DNA of 60,000 nucleotides from Symsagittifera roscoffensis (lineage: Eukaryota; Xenacoelomorpha; Acoela; Convolutidae): positions 45,187,095 through 45,247,094 of the forward strand of contig NC_087071.1 in NCBI RefSeq assembly GCF_963678635.1, read 5' to 3'. The notes beneath the pieces were generated by a model. That model was not told the DNA's origin, searched no databases, and was given only the letters and a program-made list of their open reading frames with translations. The translations under genes and the position numbers were made by a program. Shown one piece after another: positions 20,455-30,338 of this stretch (its first letter is position 1; every line of letters begins with the position of its first letter).

Positions 20455-22251
20455 TTGTTTTGTCTTTTCTTTTATACCGAAAAAATGAAATCGGAGGCGA
20501 ATAAGAAATTACTCAAAGCTTTTTTTACTGAAAGACATCTTGACTGAAATGTTCCTCGTCTTTCGGTCATAAAAGATTGACAGCCGTAAACAGTTAACCA
20601 GTCCATCGCCTTAATCTGAATAAACCAATCTGATCGTCCGTTCTTAGCAGGTGATATATCACAAAAGATCTATCAAAAAACATGTTTGATGGCTGTGGTG
20701 AAAAGAAAAAGCCGCTCCATAATTTCAAACAAAGACCGAAAATTATTTGTGGTTATTTTGACATTTAATAAATGCGCGAGAGTCCGCTCTTAAAAAACAC
20801 TTTGCTCTGGAAACCGAAAACAAATGAAAACTAGATGCATGTTGTCCAGAATGATGCCACCAAATTAAACATTGAATGAAAAAAAAAAGTTTTGCCATTT
20901 TTTTTAGAAAAGTAATGAACGGTCATTCCAGCTATTTTTTTTGGTCAAATTTTCTGCGATGAGCATTTTTTAGTAGAAGCAACAACTGAAAAATATTGAT
21001 CCGACTTTCGTAACGAAAGTTACGAAATATTTCTGCTCGTTTTTTTTTCTTCAGACTTTTTAACAAAGTTTCGACTTTTTAACAAAGAATTTTTTGATGG
21101 ATTTTTTTATATCAGCCAAAAAATATTGTTGCCTTGAGCTCAAATATAAAATGATATTTATCTGTGATCAATTTCATAAAATTCTGTGCTTAAAAATTGC
21201 CAATATGGCGAATTTAGGACAATAAGCGCGCGATTTATTTCGCGCTATTAACGAGTGAGCAGAGATTTATTCCCTCATAGTATAGTGAACAAACTAACAA
21301 TTAAGAACAGATTGTTCTTCAAGCATCACATCATAACTTCAGGCGTTTGGCCATAAAAACCCGTAAAAAAATAACAACATCGAAAATTTAAAAAAAAAAG
21401 AGAGGGAAGATTTGGAAAGAAGCCTTGTTTTGTCTTTTCTTTTATACCGAAAAAATGAAATCGGAGGCGAATAAGAAATTACTCAAAGCTTTTTTTACTG
21501 AAAGACATCTTGACTGAAATGTTCCTCGTCTTTCGGTCATAAAAGATTGACAGCCGTAAACAGTTAACCAGTCCATCGCCTTAATCTGAATAAACCAATC
21601 TGATCGTCCGTTCTTAGCAGGTGATATATCACAAAAGATCTATCAAAAAACATGTTTGATGGCTGTGGTGAAAAGAAAAAGCCGCTCCATAATTTCAAAC
21701 AAAGACCGAAAATTATTTGTGGTTATTTTGACATTTAATAAATGCGCGAGAGTCCGCTCTTAAAAAACACTTTGCTCTGGAAACCGAAAACAAATGAAAA
21801 CTAGATGCATGTTGTCCAGAATGATGCCACCAAATTAAACATTGAATGAAAAAAAAAGAGTTTTGCCATTTTTTTTTAGAAAAGTAATGAACGGTCATTC
21901 CAGCTATTTTTTTTTGGTCAAATTTTCTGCGATGAGCATTTTTTAGTAGAAGCAACAACTGAAAGTTATTGATCCGACTTTCGTAACGAAAGTTACGAAA
22001 TATTTCTGCTCGTTTTTTTTTCTTCAGACTTTTTAACAAAGTTTCGACTTTTTACCAAAGAATTTTTTGATGGATTTTTTTATATCAGCCAAAAAATATT
22101 GTTGCCTTGAGCTCAAATATAAAATGATATTTATCTGTGATCAATTTCATAAAATTCTGTGCTTAAAAATTGCCAATATGGCGAATTTAGGACAATAAGC
22201 GCGCGATTTATTTCGCGCTATTAACGAGTGAGCAGAGATTTATTCCCTCAT
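20314..22251 (+). repeat. 0.97 kb direct tandem duplication
   Basis: The unit 20314-21280 (from tatagtgaacaaactaac to attccctcatag) is repeated immediately at 21281-22251 with only a few homopolymer and single-base differences. The left breakpoint is inside a TIR-1 MITE, the right inside a HINE, so the first unit ends in a truncated HINE and the second runs into a complete one. The 108-codon minus frame in unit 2 is disrupted in unit 1 by homopolymer changes. Confidence 0.9.
20996..21280 (+). mobile_element. HINE, 3'-truncated at the duplication junction
   Basis: Same start as the element at 21969 (ttgatccgactttcgtaacg) but cut after 'gagatttattccctcatag', where the second duplication unit begins. 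Confidence 0.8.
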
Positions 22252-22499
22252 AGAAATCGTTCCAATGTGGCTGAAACAGGCTTCATTTGTATTTTTTTCA
22301 ACGTTACTAGGAGCAATTTTTATCACTTTGTACTTTTTAAGATGTTTGGAGAGATGTTTTTAAAAAAAATTGAAAGTTTTTATAAATTTTATTTGATTGT
22401 TTTTGAAAATTTTATCACTTTTTGAAATGAACACTGCTTCATAGGTCCTAAAAGACAGCCGGAACAATCAGGGCTTTGGCCTGATATGAGTAGTTTGTT
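21969..22499 (+). mobile_element. HINE element, full length
   Basis: TTGATCCGACTTTCGTAACG start with an extended palindrome (actttcgtaacgaaagt); core present; 3' end gccggaac, hairpin (CAGGGC-ttt-GGCCTG, one mismatch), atatgagtagtttgtt. The 65-codon frame over it is not supported. Confidence 0.8.
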
Positions 22500-23019
22500 G
22501 AAGTTTTCTTCTATAGTTAAAAACCCGTTGGAAATATACAAAAACTTTGCGGTAATTCTCTTCTAATTCGAGAAAGAATCTGAACAAGATGTAGTTTTTT
22601 TTCAAGACGCAATTTTTTAGAATAAACTTAACTTAATTCTTTATTGAAATATTTCATGATAAGAGCGGCTTTTCTCTAAAAAATGCCATAACCATAGGGA
22701 TAATAGTTAAGAAAACCTTCTTTATTTTTGTTGTAAACCATTGAATCGTTTTTTTTTTGAAGTGATTTTTTTTGCAATTACTTTTCAAAGATTTATACCT
22801 AATGGAAAAACAGTTCTTAGGCTACATTTTTAAGACATTTTATAAGCTTCAGGAAGATGTGACGGTGGTCTAAATTAATCTAAAAAATCAGAACTTTCAA
22901 TACAATTGTTCTCAAAAGTGCTAACTTTTTAGAAATAATTGTTGCAGCCACTATCAAAAACCTAAAAGACCCTATAAATTTACTTCATGATGAAGTTTAC
23001 TCTTAATAATTTATTGTGA

Positions 23020-23470
23020 CGAAGTATTTATATTGGTTGTGGTTTTTTCTAGCATTTTTTGACAAAAATTTTTATATCAGCCAAAATGCTTTGCTGTCCT
23101 TAGCTCAAATTTCAAAAGAAACACTTCATCAATGATCATCTTTTTGTAAACTTATGGGGTTTTGAAGCTTGCTGATTTGGTCAATTAACGCGTGATATTT
23201 TTCGCACTATTGAAGTGACGGAGATTTAATCACTCTAAAAAAGGTCCAAATTGGTTGAAGTAGTCTGAATTTGCTGCGTTACTAGCAGCGAAGTCTATCG
23301 CTTTGAAATTTATATGGCGTGAAGGGTTACAAAAAGCTCAAAATTAACAAAAAAATTAGTTATTTTAAATTTTCATCAGTTATTTTAGGCAAACACTGCT
23401 CCATTTTACTGCCTTTTTAAAGAGGCAGTAAAAAATTTCAGGGCTTCGCCCCGATGCGAAAAGTATTTTT
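23020..23470 (+). mobile_element. HINE element, worn
   Basis: Core blocks (tgctgtccttagctcaaat, gatcatctttttgtaaactt, attaacgcgtgatat) are followed by tgctccattttactgcc, a clean hairpin (CAGGGC-ttc-GCCCCG) and gatgcgaaaagta in place of the usual tail. The 5' terminus is lost. Confidence 0.6.
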
Positions 23471-23489
23471 TTTATTGCGACTTTAGAAA

Positions 23490-23970
23490 TAAAAGAATAC
23501 TTTTTCCTGGTGTGGTTTTTTTATTCAGTCAATTTTCAGCGATCGAAATAATAGTTTTAACAAAAAAATTTTAGGTTTCCTTGAATTTATTTACTCCCTG
23601 AAATCGAAAGTAGAAAAAATATGTCTCCTCCGATCATAAGTTGCAAAGTTTTGGGAGTTTGAAAATTGCCAATTTGGCTATTCTTTGAGAAGAGTTATGC
23701 TAGCTTTGAAGAGTTTATTCATAATGCGGCAAACGTAAGGCGAATCATTTTTGCGTGGCAAATTTTCCTGTACAAAAAAAATTGTTCCGAATTTAACTGA
23801 GGCTAGCTAATCGGTCGTATTAATTTTGTACGACTCAAATTTCCACACTTGTTCTTTGACCTTGTCCAAAATTTATAGGATTTCTATTTTTTTAAAAAAA
23901 ATTGTTCGGTATGGTTAAAAGGACAATCGGATTATTCAGGGCTGTTCCTTGATAGACAAGCAGTCTTGTT
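23490..23970 (+). mobile_element. HINE element, subfamily B
   Basis: tggtgtggttttttattcag start region, 'ccctgaaatcgaaagtag' and 'ctccgatcataag' blocks, 3' end ggacaatcggattattcagg, weak hairpin, gacaagcagtcttgtt. The best reference for this shorter, older subfamily in the window. Confidence 0.6.
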
Positions 23971-24589
23971 GATGATATATGTTTGTTTTGAGGCAAGGGA
24001 ATCTCTTTTTTATAGCTCTGGATAAGCCTTGAAAGCCGCTCAAAACAGAGTAATTTTGATTTGAAAATACCTTATTCGTAAAATTTTTTCAGCCTTTGAA
24101 CTGTACGATGAAGTGAATTTTTTCCATAGATCAAAGGTTTATTATTTTGATAATTTTCATGATGTCAGAAGTGTTTTTGCTCCAAACCGAACACGTTGAA
24201 AAAAAACCAAAGTACAAATTGCCAAGTACGAATCGATAATGCTGCAATTATAATTGTTTTTAATCGTTTTATTTTTCTTCTCAATTGCCAATTTTTGATT
24301 TTAAACATTTTTTAATCAAATATAATCACAATTTTTTTTCAGAATTCTTATAACAATTGAAATTAGTTGTAATTGATTATAACTATCAAAGAAAACCTTC
24401 TTAAAATGTTTATAATAGATTATAACTTTTTTTTGGTCAGAACTGAATCATAACACAACTTTGTTTGATAAAATTTTTTAACTCTGCGTTCCAAAATAAA
24501 TCTCTAAATGTGACATGTCTTTTCATTTTTCGGATCATCCGATCATCTGAAAGCAAAAGTATGCCTCGCAATAAATTTTGATAGTTATA

Positions 24590-24851
24590 GATAGCGATTA
24601 TTTTGCTTTCTTTTTACACGCGTAAGCGGCGGAAAAATATAATCCAAATTGAATTGGAACAAACTATTTGGTCCTATTATTAACACAGGCGCCCAATACA
24701 TCTATTTGTAGCTCATTTTAACGCGTGGGGTACAAACTCAATAATTTCTTTTCCTTTGATTTTTTGTCAGTTTTTCATTTAAGCAAACCCTAAGGACCTT
24801 AAAGAGCAGTCAAAACATTCAACACTTTGCCTTGTTATACGAGCAGTCTTA
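24590..24851 (+). mobile_element. HINE subfamily B, 3' half
   Basis: 'acacgcgtaagcgg', 'actatttggtcctattatta', then gagcagtcaaaacattcaac, a decayed hairpin and atacgagcagtcttatt. No 5' end. Confidence 0.5.
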
Positions 24852-25517
24852 TTTGAAATTTAATGGCATTGTTGCAATTCATTATAATACCTGGAGAACT
24901 ATATAGTCTTTTTTGCATCAAATCTTCGGTAAAATTCAATCATCAAGAAACGCTAAGCCAAAAGAATTTTTAAAATTGTAATTCTAATCCTAATATCAAT
25001 CATAATTTTCAATTAGTTCAGATTATAATTGTGGAAATGATCGATGTATATTATAAAACAAACAAATTGTCAAATTTGATACTTTTATAGACGTATTTCT
25101 TTACGACCAAGGCTACCCACCTTCTTGACAAGTTCGCTCTAGCACGAACAATATACTCTGGTCAATTCGCCAAAAGCCAAAAACCAAAGACTCAGTTAAT
25201 CGGTTGTCAAGCTCTGTATAATGTTATTTTATGAGATTTGTTATTATTTTGTAAGCTTCAAAGGTTTTGTAGCAATGAATTTGACTGGACTATTTCTCGT
25301 TTACACGTGAACTAAAATGGTTTGAAAAGTACATTGAAATTAAGGAAACTTTAATAACTGTTTTGACAAGAGGAAGTTATCTTTTGCCTTTACTTATTCT
25401 ACATGGCGATGCTCTATACAATAAGTCACGTGTGACACGCGAAAAAGCCGCCCTTTTGGTTATGATAGACAAAAATGAATTTAGAAAGGAGCTTGGAAAA
25501 AAGATGCAGTGCTATTA

Positions 25518-25537
25518 TTGTTCCGACTTGTGAAGAA
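25518..25537 (+). mobile_element. HINE 5' end running into the assembly gap
   Basis: attgttccgacttgtgaag is a HINE start; the body is lost in the N run. Repeats of this family probably caused the gap. Confidence 0.45.
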
Positions 25538-25737
25538 NNNNNNNNNNNNNNNNNNNNNNNNNNNNNNNNNNNNNNNNNNNNNNNNNNNNNNNNNNNNNNN
25601 NNNNNNNNNNNNNNNNNNNNNNNNNNNNNNNNNNNNNNNNNNNNNNNNNNNNNNNNNNNNNNNNNNNNNNNNNNNNNNNNNNNNNNNNNNNNNNNNNNNN
25701 NNNNNNNNNNNNNNNNNNNNNNNNNNNNNNNNNNNNN
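25538..25737. other. Assembly gap, 200 N
   Basis: Exactly 200 N, a conventional placeholder, so the true distance is unknown. It lies in the 7.2 kb intron between exons at 18682-18791 and 26019-26071. Three open frames spanning it are meaningless. Confidence 0.99.
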
Positions 25738-26018
25738 ATATAAAAAAAGGCATTCGGACTAATTTGGCTACTTCAAACATATTGGTCTTTGATTCTCCCC
25801 ACTTGTAAATTCAATCACCGAACCAGAGAACGGATGCTTATGTGAGGCGGGGACAGTAAAAGAGCCCGTATTGCATTGATTCAGACATTTCAAAGTCATC
25901 TGATTTTTTTATCGCACCAACCAAAATATAATTATATCCTGACTAGACATATGCCTTTTGGAATTGGACTACCTGGGAGTTTCAGACAAAAGAGCCTAAT
26001 TGAGGTCATTGTTTCGAC

Positions 26019-26071
26019 CTAGCTCTTTTTGAGTGTGTGTTGAAGAAGTCCCCGATGAGTTCTTTGAAATC
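26019..26071 (-). CDS. Exon of the unrecognised minus-strand gene (most 5' exon found)
   Basis: Minus strand: acceptor caatcaacggcag, 53-nt exon, donor gtcgaa. It encodes DFKELIGDFFNTHSKRA plus two bases; AG|A gives R at the junction with the exon at 18682-18791, so the protein reads SKRARYLKVIDP across it. A second open frame exists, but its phase does not fit. The donor is ordinary, and a short exon is more easily mistaken, so confidence is lower than for the other three. Upstream exons were not found. Confidence 0.7.
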
Positions 26072-26581
26072 CTGCCGTTGATTGTTTTTGAGAATATTAG
26101 CGCATATTCTTTAGTCTCATATCGGCTTGTCTGGGCAACCATTTTTATCAAACTTTAGATGGATTGAAACACGTGCTTTTATGGTACAATTTTGGCTAAA
26201 TGCGTAATTTTACGATGTAAAGTACGAATAAAACAAATGTAATCAACATACTTAAAATGCTCTCCGTCCAAACCTTGTTAAGATAAAGACCCCTATGCTG
26301 TTTAATGTGTTTTCAAAAAAAAACTCGAATTTCGAAGTATGGCAAAAAAACAAGGAAAAAGGTGTTTGCAACTCAACATTGACTTACGTGTCACATAGCA
26401 ATTGACCTACAGGAACAAAGGTGAAATTTAAAAAAATCACAGGTGTGGGTATACCGAAAATAAAAATATATTTCGGTCCTTGGCTCTTTTCCAGATTCCC
26501 ATCCCCCTCGTAAAATTATAAAATTACAAAATTTTAAAATTTTTCAAAATTTTTCATATGGAAATTTTGTATACGAAGTGC

Positions 26582-26807
26582 GGACTCTTCTCCACTACCC
26601 CCTCCCCCCGCAATTGACTTTGAGTTTGGAAGACTAATTTTACGTTGTCATAATAAAATGAATTTTTGCATTTGGACAAACTTACTTTTGTGAACACATT
26701 TGTTCTTTATATCTTACATCGTCACATTGCGCCTTTCAGTCACAATAACATGCAAGAGACAACTGAGAAAAATTAAAAATTTGAAATGTGGAGAAAAAAG
26801 TGAAGCT
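26582..26807. mobile_element. TIR-1 MITE
   Basis: Left ggactcttctccactacccc, right gtggagaaaaaagtgaagctc. Interior 'acgttgtcataataaaatg' and 'gtgaacacatttgttc'. The 5.3 kb duplication starts inside its right end at 26761. Confidence 0.6.
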
Positions 26808-27045
26808 CTTTTCCACCCCACCCCCCCCCCACCCCCCCCCCCCACCCCTTCTTTCAATATACCAATTTTAATGTAGTTTAATGTGTTATTACGGCTAAAT
26901 CTGTGATATTATGATGCAAAGCATGAATAGAAAAATCTGTTTAAAGTTGTCAGTTTGTTCACCATGCCAAATTTCAAGGCATTATGACATTGTTAACTAA
27001 GCTTTTCAAAACTGAATTTGAAAGAAATCGAACTGGAAAAGAACC
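26803..27045. mobile_element. TIR-1 MITE with a long C-run
   Basis: Left agctcttttccacccc directly overlaps the end of the previous copy; right ctggaaaagaacc. It contains a 28-bp block that is almost all C, and 'gtcagtttgttcaccatgcc'. Repeated at 32121-32360 with a different C-run length. Confidence 0.65.
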
Positions 27046-27106
27046 AAAAGTGGAAAAAAAGCCAAGAGATATTTTTATTTGCTAATCTGACTCGTCTTTT
27101 TTGCTG

Positions 27107-27343
27107 CAGTTTAGAATATCAAAAGTCACTTTTACAGACACTTTTGTGAATCCAAAATCAGAAAAAAATCAAAGGGGGATTGAAAAAGAGAAATGGTTTC
27201 TGCAAGTTTTCCTATCACGCTTAATCTTCAAAGAGAAGAGCAGCTATCCTTGGCTGAATTATTTAATTCAGAAAATGAAACAGTTCTATGAACTCAGTTA
27301 TGCTTTCAAAAAACGAAACAGGGGCTTGGAATGTTTGAACTAA
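27107..27343 (+). CDS. Open frame, possible terminal exon (copy 1)
   Basis: A strong acceptor (cgtcttttttgctgcag) is followed by 78 open codons to TAA, starting FRISKVTFTDTFVNPKSEKN, basic and without membrane segments. An overlapping +1 frame starting MVSASFPITLNLQREEQLSL is also protein-like, so the coding frame is uncertain. Not recognised. Confidence 0.3.
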   Translation, partial: QFRISKVTFTDTFVNPKSEKNQRGIEKEKWFLQVFLSRLIFKEKSSYPWLNYLIQKMKQFYELSYAFKKRNRGLECLN

Positions 27344-28147
27344 GAAGCGTTTTGTAAAAAACAAGGAATCATTAAAGGAAAACGGGCTTTCAGAAGCAAA
27401 CAGCGCTCGAACTTAAAGTTTCTGAAAAAAAAGCTTTGAAAGGAAAGTTCATTTTAAAAACATAAAACGGGTCTTGACATGAAAGTTAAAGTCAAAAAAA
27501 TCAGATCAGTTACAAATAAAAATTCAATTTCAAAATTAAACAGTCTTTAAAGTGAAAATTTAATTTTTTAATGAAACTGCTCAGGAAATGAAAGTCAGTT
27601 TTAAGAACATAAAACGGCCTTTTATATGAAAGTAAGTTTCCTGAAAAAAATTTGCTTTCAAGAGTAATGGTTTTCAAAACATAAAATGATTTTTTTCATG
27701 AACAAAACGACAAAATTTCCTTAAAAAAGCCTTGAAATAATTAAACTCTTTTTAATCGCATTTTCAAGATTAATGGTTTTCAGAACATAAAATGATTTTT
27801 TTCATGAACAAAACGACAAAATTTCCTTAAAAATGCCTTGAAAAAATTAAACTCTTTTTAATCACGTTTGTAAACACGTTTTAATCTCATGAATTGATGA
27901 CTTGGTTGTACAGGAAATACCGAGTCAAAAATTTGTAATTTTTATTTTAAGGGTGATATGCTTCGAATTTAATCATTTGAAACTGATGCTTAAAGACTTC
28001 GCATCATAAGTGCCTTCAAAAAATAACCTTAAACTGCTGGCTAAAAAAAATTGGGTGGTGTTAATTTTTAAAGTTCATTTAAAGTCAGAATCTCTGAGAG
28101 CGTTTTTAAGCCTTTTGTTTACTTAGGTACTTAAGTTCAAAAACTAA

Positions 28148-28447
28148 TTGCAATTTTTACCAATAAGTATAAAAAATCAGCAGCAAAATTTGAGTTGTAT
28201 AGAGAATAAACTGACCAGAGGTTATGATAACATTGTGCTCCATTTAAAAATAGAAACAAAAACTTTTGGTAATCGTATTTTTGTTGACTCATACTTGTTC
28301 GTGAATTGGTCTTTTAACGAGAGAAGCTTTTTTTTGCAACTCAAGGTCGATTGAGACTTTTTTTGTGCTCGTAAAGTTCACGTGGTACTTTTTTGCTGCC
28401 AAAATAATGGTAGCGTTTTGTTGGAATTGAAACTTGAGGCGAAGTGA
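28148..28447 (+). pseudogene. Long plus-strand frame with one in-frame TGA (copy 1)
   Basis: 68 codons (including IENKLTRGYDNIVLHLKIET, then NRIFVDSYLFVNWSF) run to TGA at 28352-28354. The same frame continues 30 codons (FFCARKVHVVLFCCQNNGSV) to TGA at 28445-28447. This could be a nonsense-mutated gene piece, a readthrough, or an exon ending at the donor aag|gtcgat before the stop. The minus strand is also open over 28289-28471 with a donor (gaacaa|gtatga), so the coding strand is not certain. Confidence 0.3.
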
Positions 28448-28689
28448 GGGTTCATTGTCACACACTGTCATTGACCTGTCAGTTGATTGAAAACATTGTA
28501 GGACAATCTCAAAGGGAAAGCCTTAACTTTACCATTATCCCTATGCTTAGTGCTTTGTCTTGGGGTTCTTGCGAAAATAAGTAGGATTGAAATGCTCTTC
28601 GAAAGAAAAAAGTAGTCTATTTAGCATAAAGCTAAGTAATAAATGGATCAAATAGTACGCCACAAATTTACTTAGAATAACTATCGAAC

Positions 28690-29795
28690 TCTCCCAAATT
28701 GGTCAAATTGGCAATCTGTAAACCCCCATAATTTTACAAAAAACAATCACAGGTGAGCTATCATCTAAAATTTGAGCTTAGGACAACTATACTTTTCGAC
28801 TGATATAAAAAATTTGTGTCAAAAAATTCTAGTTAAGCAGTCGAAAAAAGACGGAATAAAAAACCCGGGTTGACCAAAAAAGCTAGTCATACATTTTTCA
28901 CATATGGAAAAGTGCCATTCACAGTCAAACACTTTTCATGCAATTCCATAAGTACAGAAAATTGCATGAAAAGTCTATGATTACTGATTTCTCATATCTG
29001 GAAATTTTAAGACTAGCATTTTTCCATAAACCAAAAAAGAATTGTGTCGCCTATGGCTGAACAAAAGTGACAAAAACAATGGTTTACTGAAATCTAGAGT
29101 CACCAAAGATTTGATCGTCATGCATTTACAATGCACTGGAAACAACCTGAACCGTCTAAGAGTTGTCTTAAACAAATGATATACTGAAAATATCAAACTT
29201 CTAAATTTTGGCAAAAGTTTTCAAAGATGACCATTTTTGAAGTTTGAAGTTTGCTTTATTGAGAGATTGATCAAGGCATTAAAAAAAACAAGCCACATAA
29301 AATAAATAGGGGTTTTGAGCTTTTTAAAAAAAACTATGCGCAAAAAATGGAAAAAATCCAATGCACAGGACTACATGTGCACACACAAAAAAAAATTTAA
29401 CATGCAAAAAAAAAATTTTGGAAAATGTTTGCTTGACCACAAAATTTTGAGCTTGAAAAAAATACAAAGAAATATGGTTATTTTCAAAAATACTTGGCAA
29501 CATTTCTGTTGTCGTCATCAAAAAAAACCTGTTGTTGCCATCATGTATGGAAATTGTATGATAAGCTTTTTTTTTACACAAAATTTAATACATTGATTTT
29601 TATGTCCAAACAAAAAAAGTTCTTTAAAAAAATGATGACACCATTTTAGCAAAATAGATGAAATTTGTATTTTAGTATTTTTTCAGAGTAGTATTTTTTC
29701 ATAGAATTAGTTTATGGAATTGCATGACCAGCATTTTTGGTCTATGGAGATCAACCCGGGAAACCACCCCGAGCACAACTAATTCGATTTTTTTT
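28690..29795 (-). mobile_element. HINE element split by a TIR-3 insertion (copy 1)
   Basis: Minus-strand HINE core at 28690-28863 (ccaaattggtcaaattggc, atcacaggtgagctat, gagcttaggacaac). Its 5' segment resumes at 29761 with aaaccaccccgagcacaac. The two parts are separated by the CCCGGGTTGA element below. The 3' hairpin end is missing. Confidence 0.55.
28864..29760. mobile_element. TIR-3 element, 0.9 kb, inside a HINE (copy 1)
   Basis: Left end CCCGGGTTGACC then aaaaaagctagtcat; the right end read inverted is CCCGGGTTGATC with 'aaaaatgctggtcat' further in, so about 25 bp of inverted terminus with indels. Interior hairpins around 'cttttcatgcaattccata' and 'attgcatgaaaag'. Open frames of 77-93 codons inside are A-rich and unsupported. 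Copy 2 is at 34180-35076. Confidence 0.55.
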
Positions 29796-29832
29796 TGGAG
29801 GATTGATAGAGGAGCTGATCAAAATGGTGTAG

Positions 29833-30087
29833 GCTAAAAGCATTTCAACAATTACGCTTCTTCGGGAAAAATTGTTTTTAAATGGTTCTTTAACAGACAA
29901 GAAAACTGAATCCAAACCTATAGCTTTGAAGAAACAGCAAACCGTACAGCTAATTTTTCTCCAAGCAATATGCTATAGACTTGCTTTCAACTTAATCGAT
30001 ATGTTTGTTGAACGACTTGATATCGGTTCACAATCAATTTTACCTGTCAATCGGTTGGCTATAAATTTGGTGTCTATTTTTAAATGA
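29833..30087 (+). CDS. Open frame, possible exon (copy 1)
   Basis: An 84-codon frame ends at TGA 30085-30087. A good acceptor (tggttctttaacag) at 29880-29893 would give a product with KKTESKPIALKKQQ followed by LIFLQAICYRLAFNLIDMFV and ILPVNRLAINLVSIFK. Helical and hydrophobic in the middle. Copy 2 differs by one codon (T to I). Not recognised. Confidence 0.35.
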   Translation, partial: AKSISTITLLREKLFLNGSLTDKKTESKPIALKKQQTVQLIFLQAICYRLAFNLIDMFVERLDIGSQSILPVNRLAINLVSIFK

Positions 30088-30247
30088 TTGGCTTTTGTTT
30101 GGCGATCATTTTTTTCTCGATTTGCCACTGTTTGTTAAGCGCTTGTCTTACAATAGTTGGTGTGAGAAAAAAAAGTCGAATGCGCAACCCCTTTTTAAAA
30201 AAAACTCTGAAGAAAAACAGAAAAAATAGCTGAAATTCTTTTTTCAG

Positions 30248-30338
30248 ACTCCAGAATCCAGAGTTCTGCCCGCTCATCTTCTGTGTAGATTTTTTGTTTC
30301 AAATCAAGGCAAAACTTTTGTTTAAGCATTTCTTATAA
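30248..30338 (+). CDS. Short open frame after an acceptor (copy 1)
   Basis: A good acceptor (gaaattcttttttcag) leads into LQNPEFCPLIFCVDFLFQIK and on to TAA at 30336-30338. From 30268 on this DNA is the non-HINE part of the 435-bp array monomer, so the array may have started in the 3' end of a gene. Another frame (TPESRVLPAHLLCRFFVSNQ) is also open. The copy at 35564-35654 is the same. Confidence 0.25.

Noticed and set aside
25111-25147. A 37-nt microexon on the minus strand (YIVRARANLSRR) with acceptor and donor-like sites
   Set aside because: Adding it between 26019-26071 and 18682-18791 breaks the frame (37 is not a multiple of 3 and a stop follows), while the direct junction is in phase.
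25475-25808. Three open frames across the N run
   Set aside because: They exist only because N is translated as X.
29315-29596. Overlapping 85-93 codon frames on both strands (and at 34631-34912)
   Set aside because: Lie inside the TIR-3 element and are driven by A and T runs.
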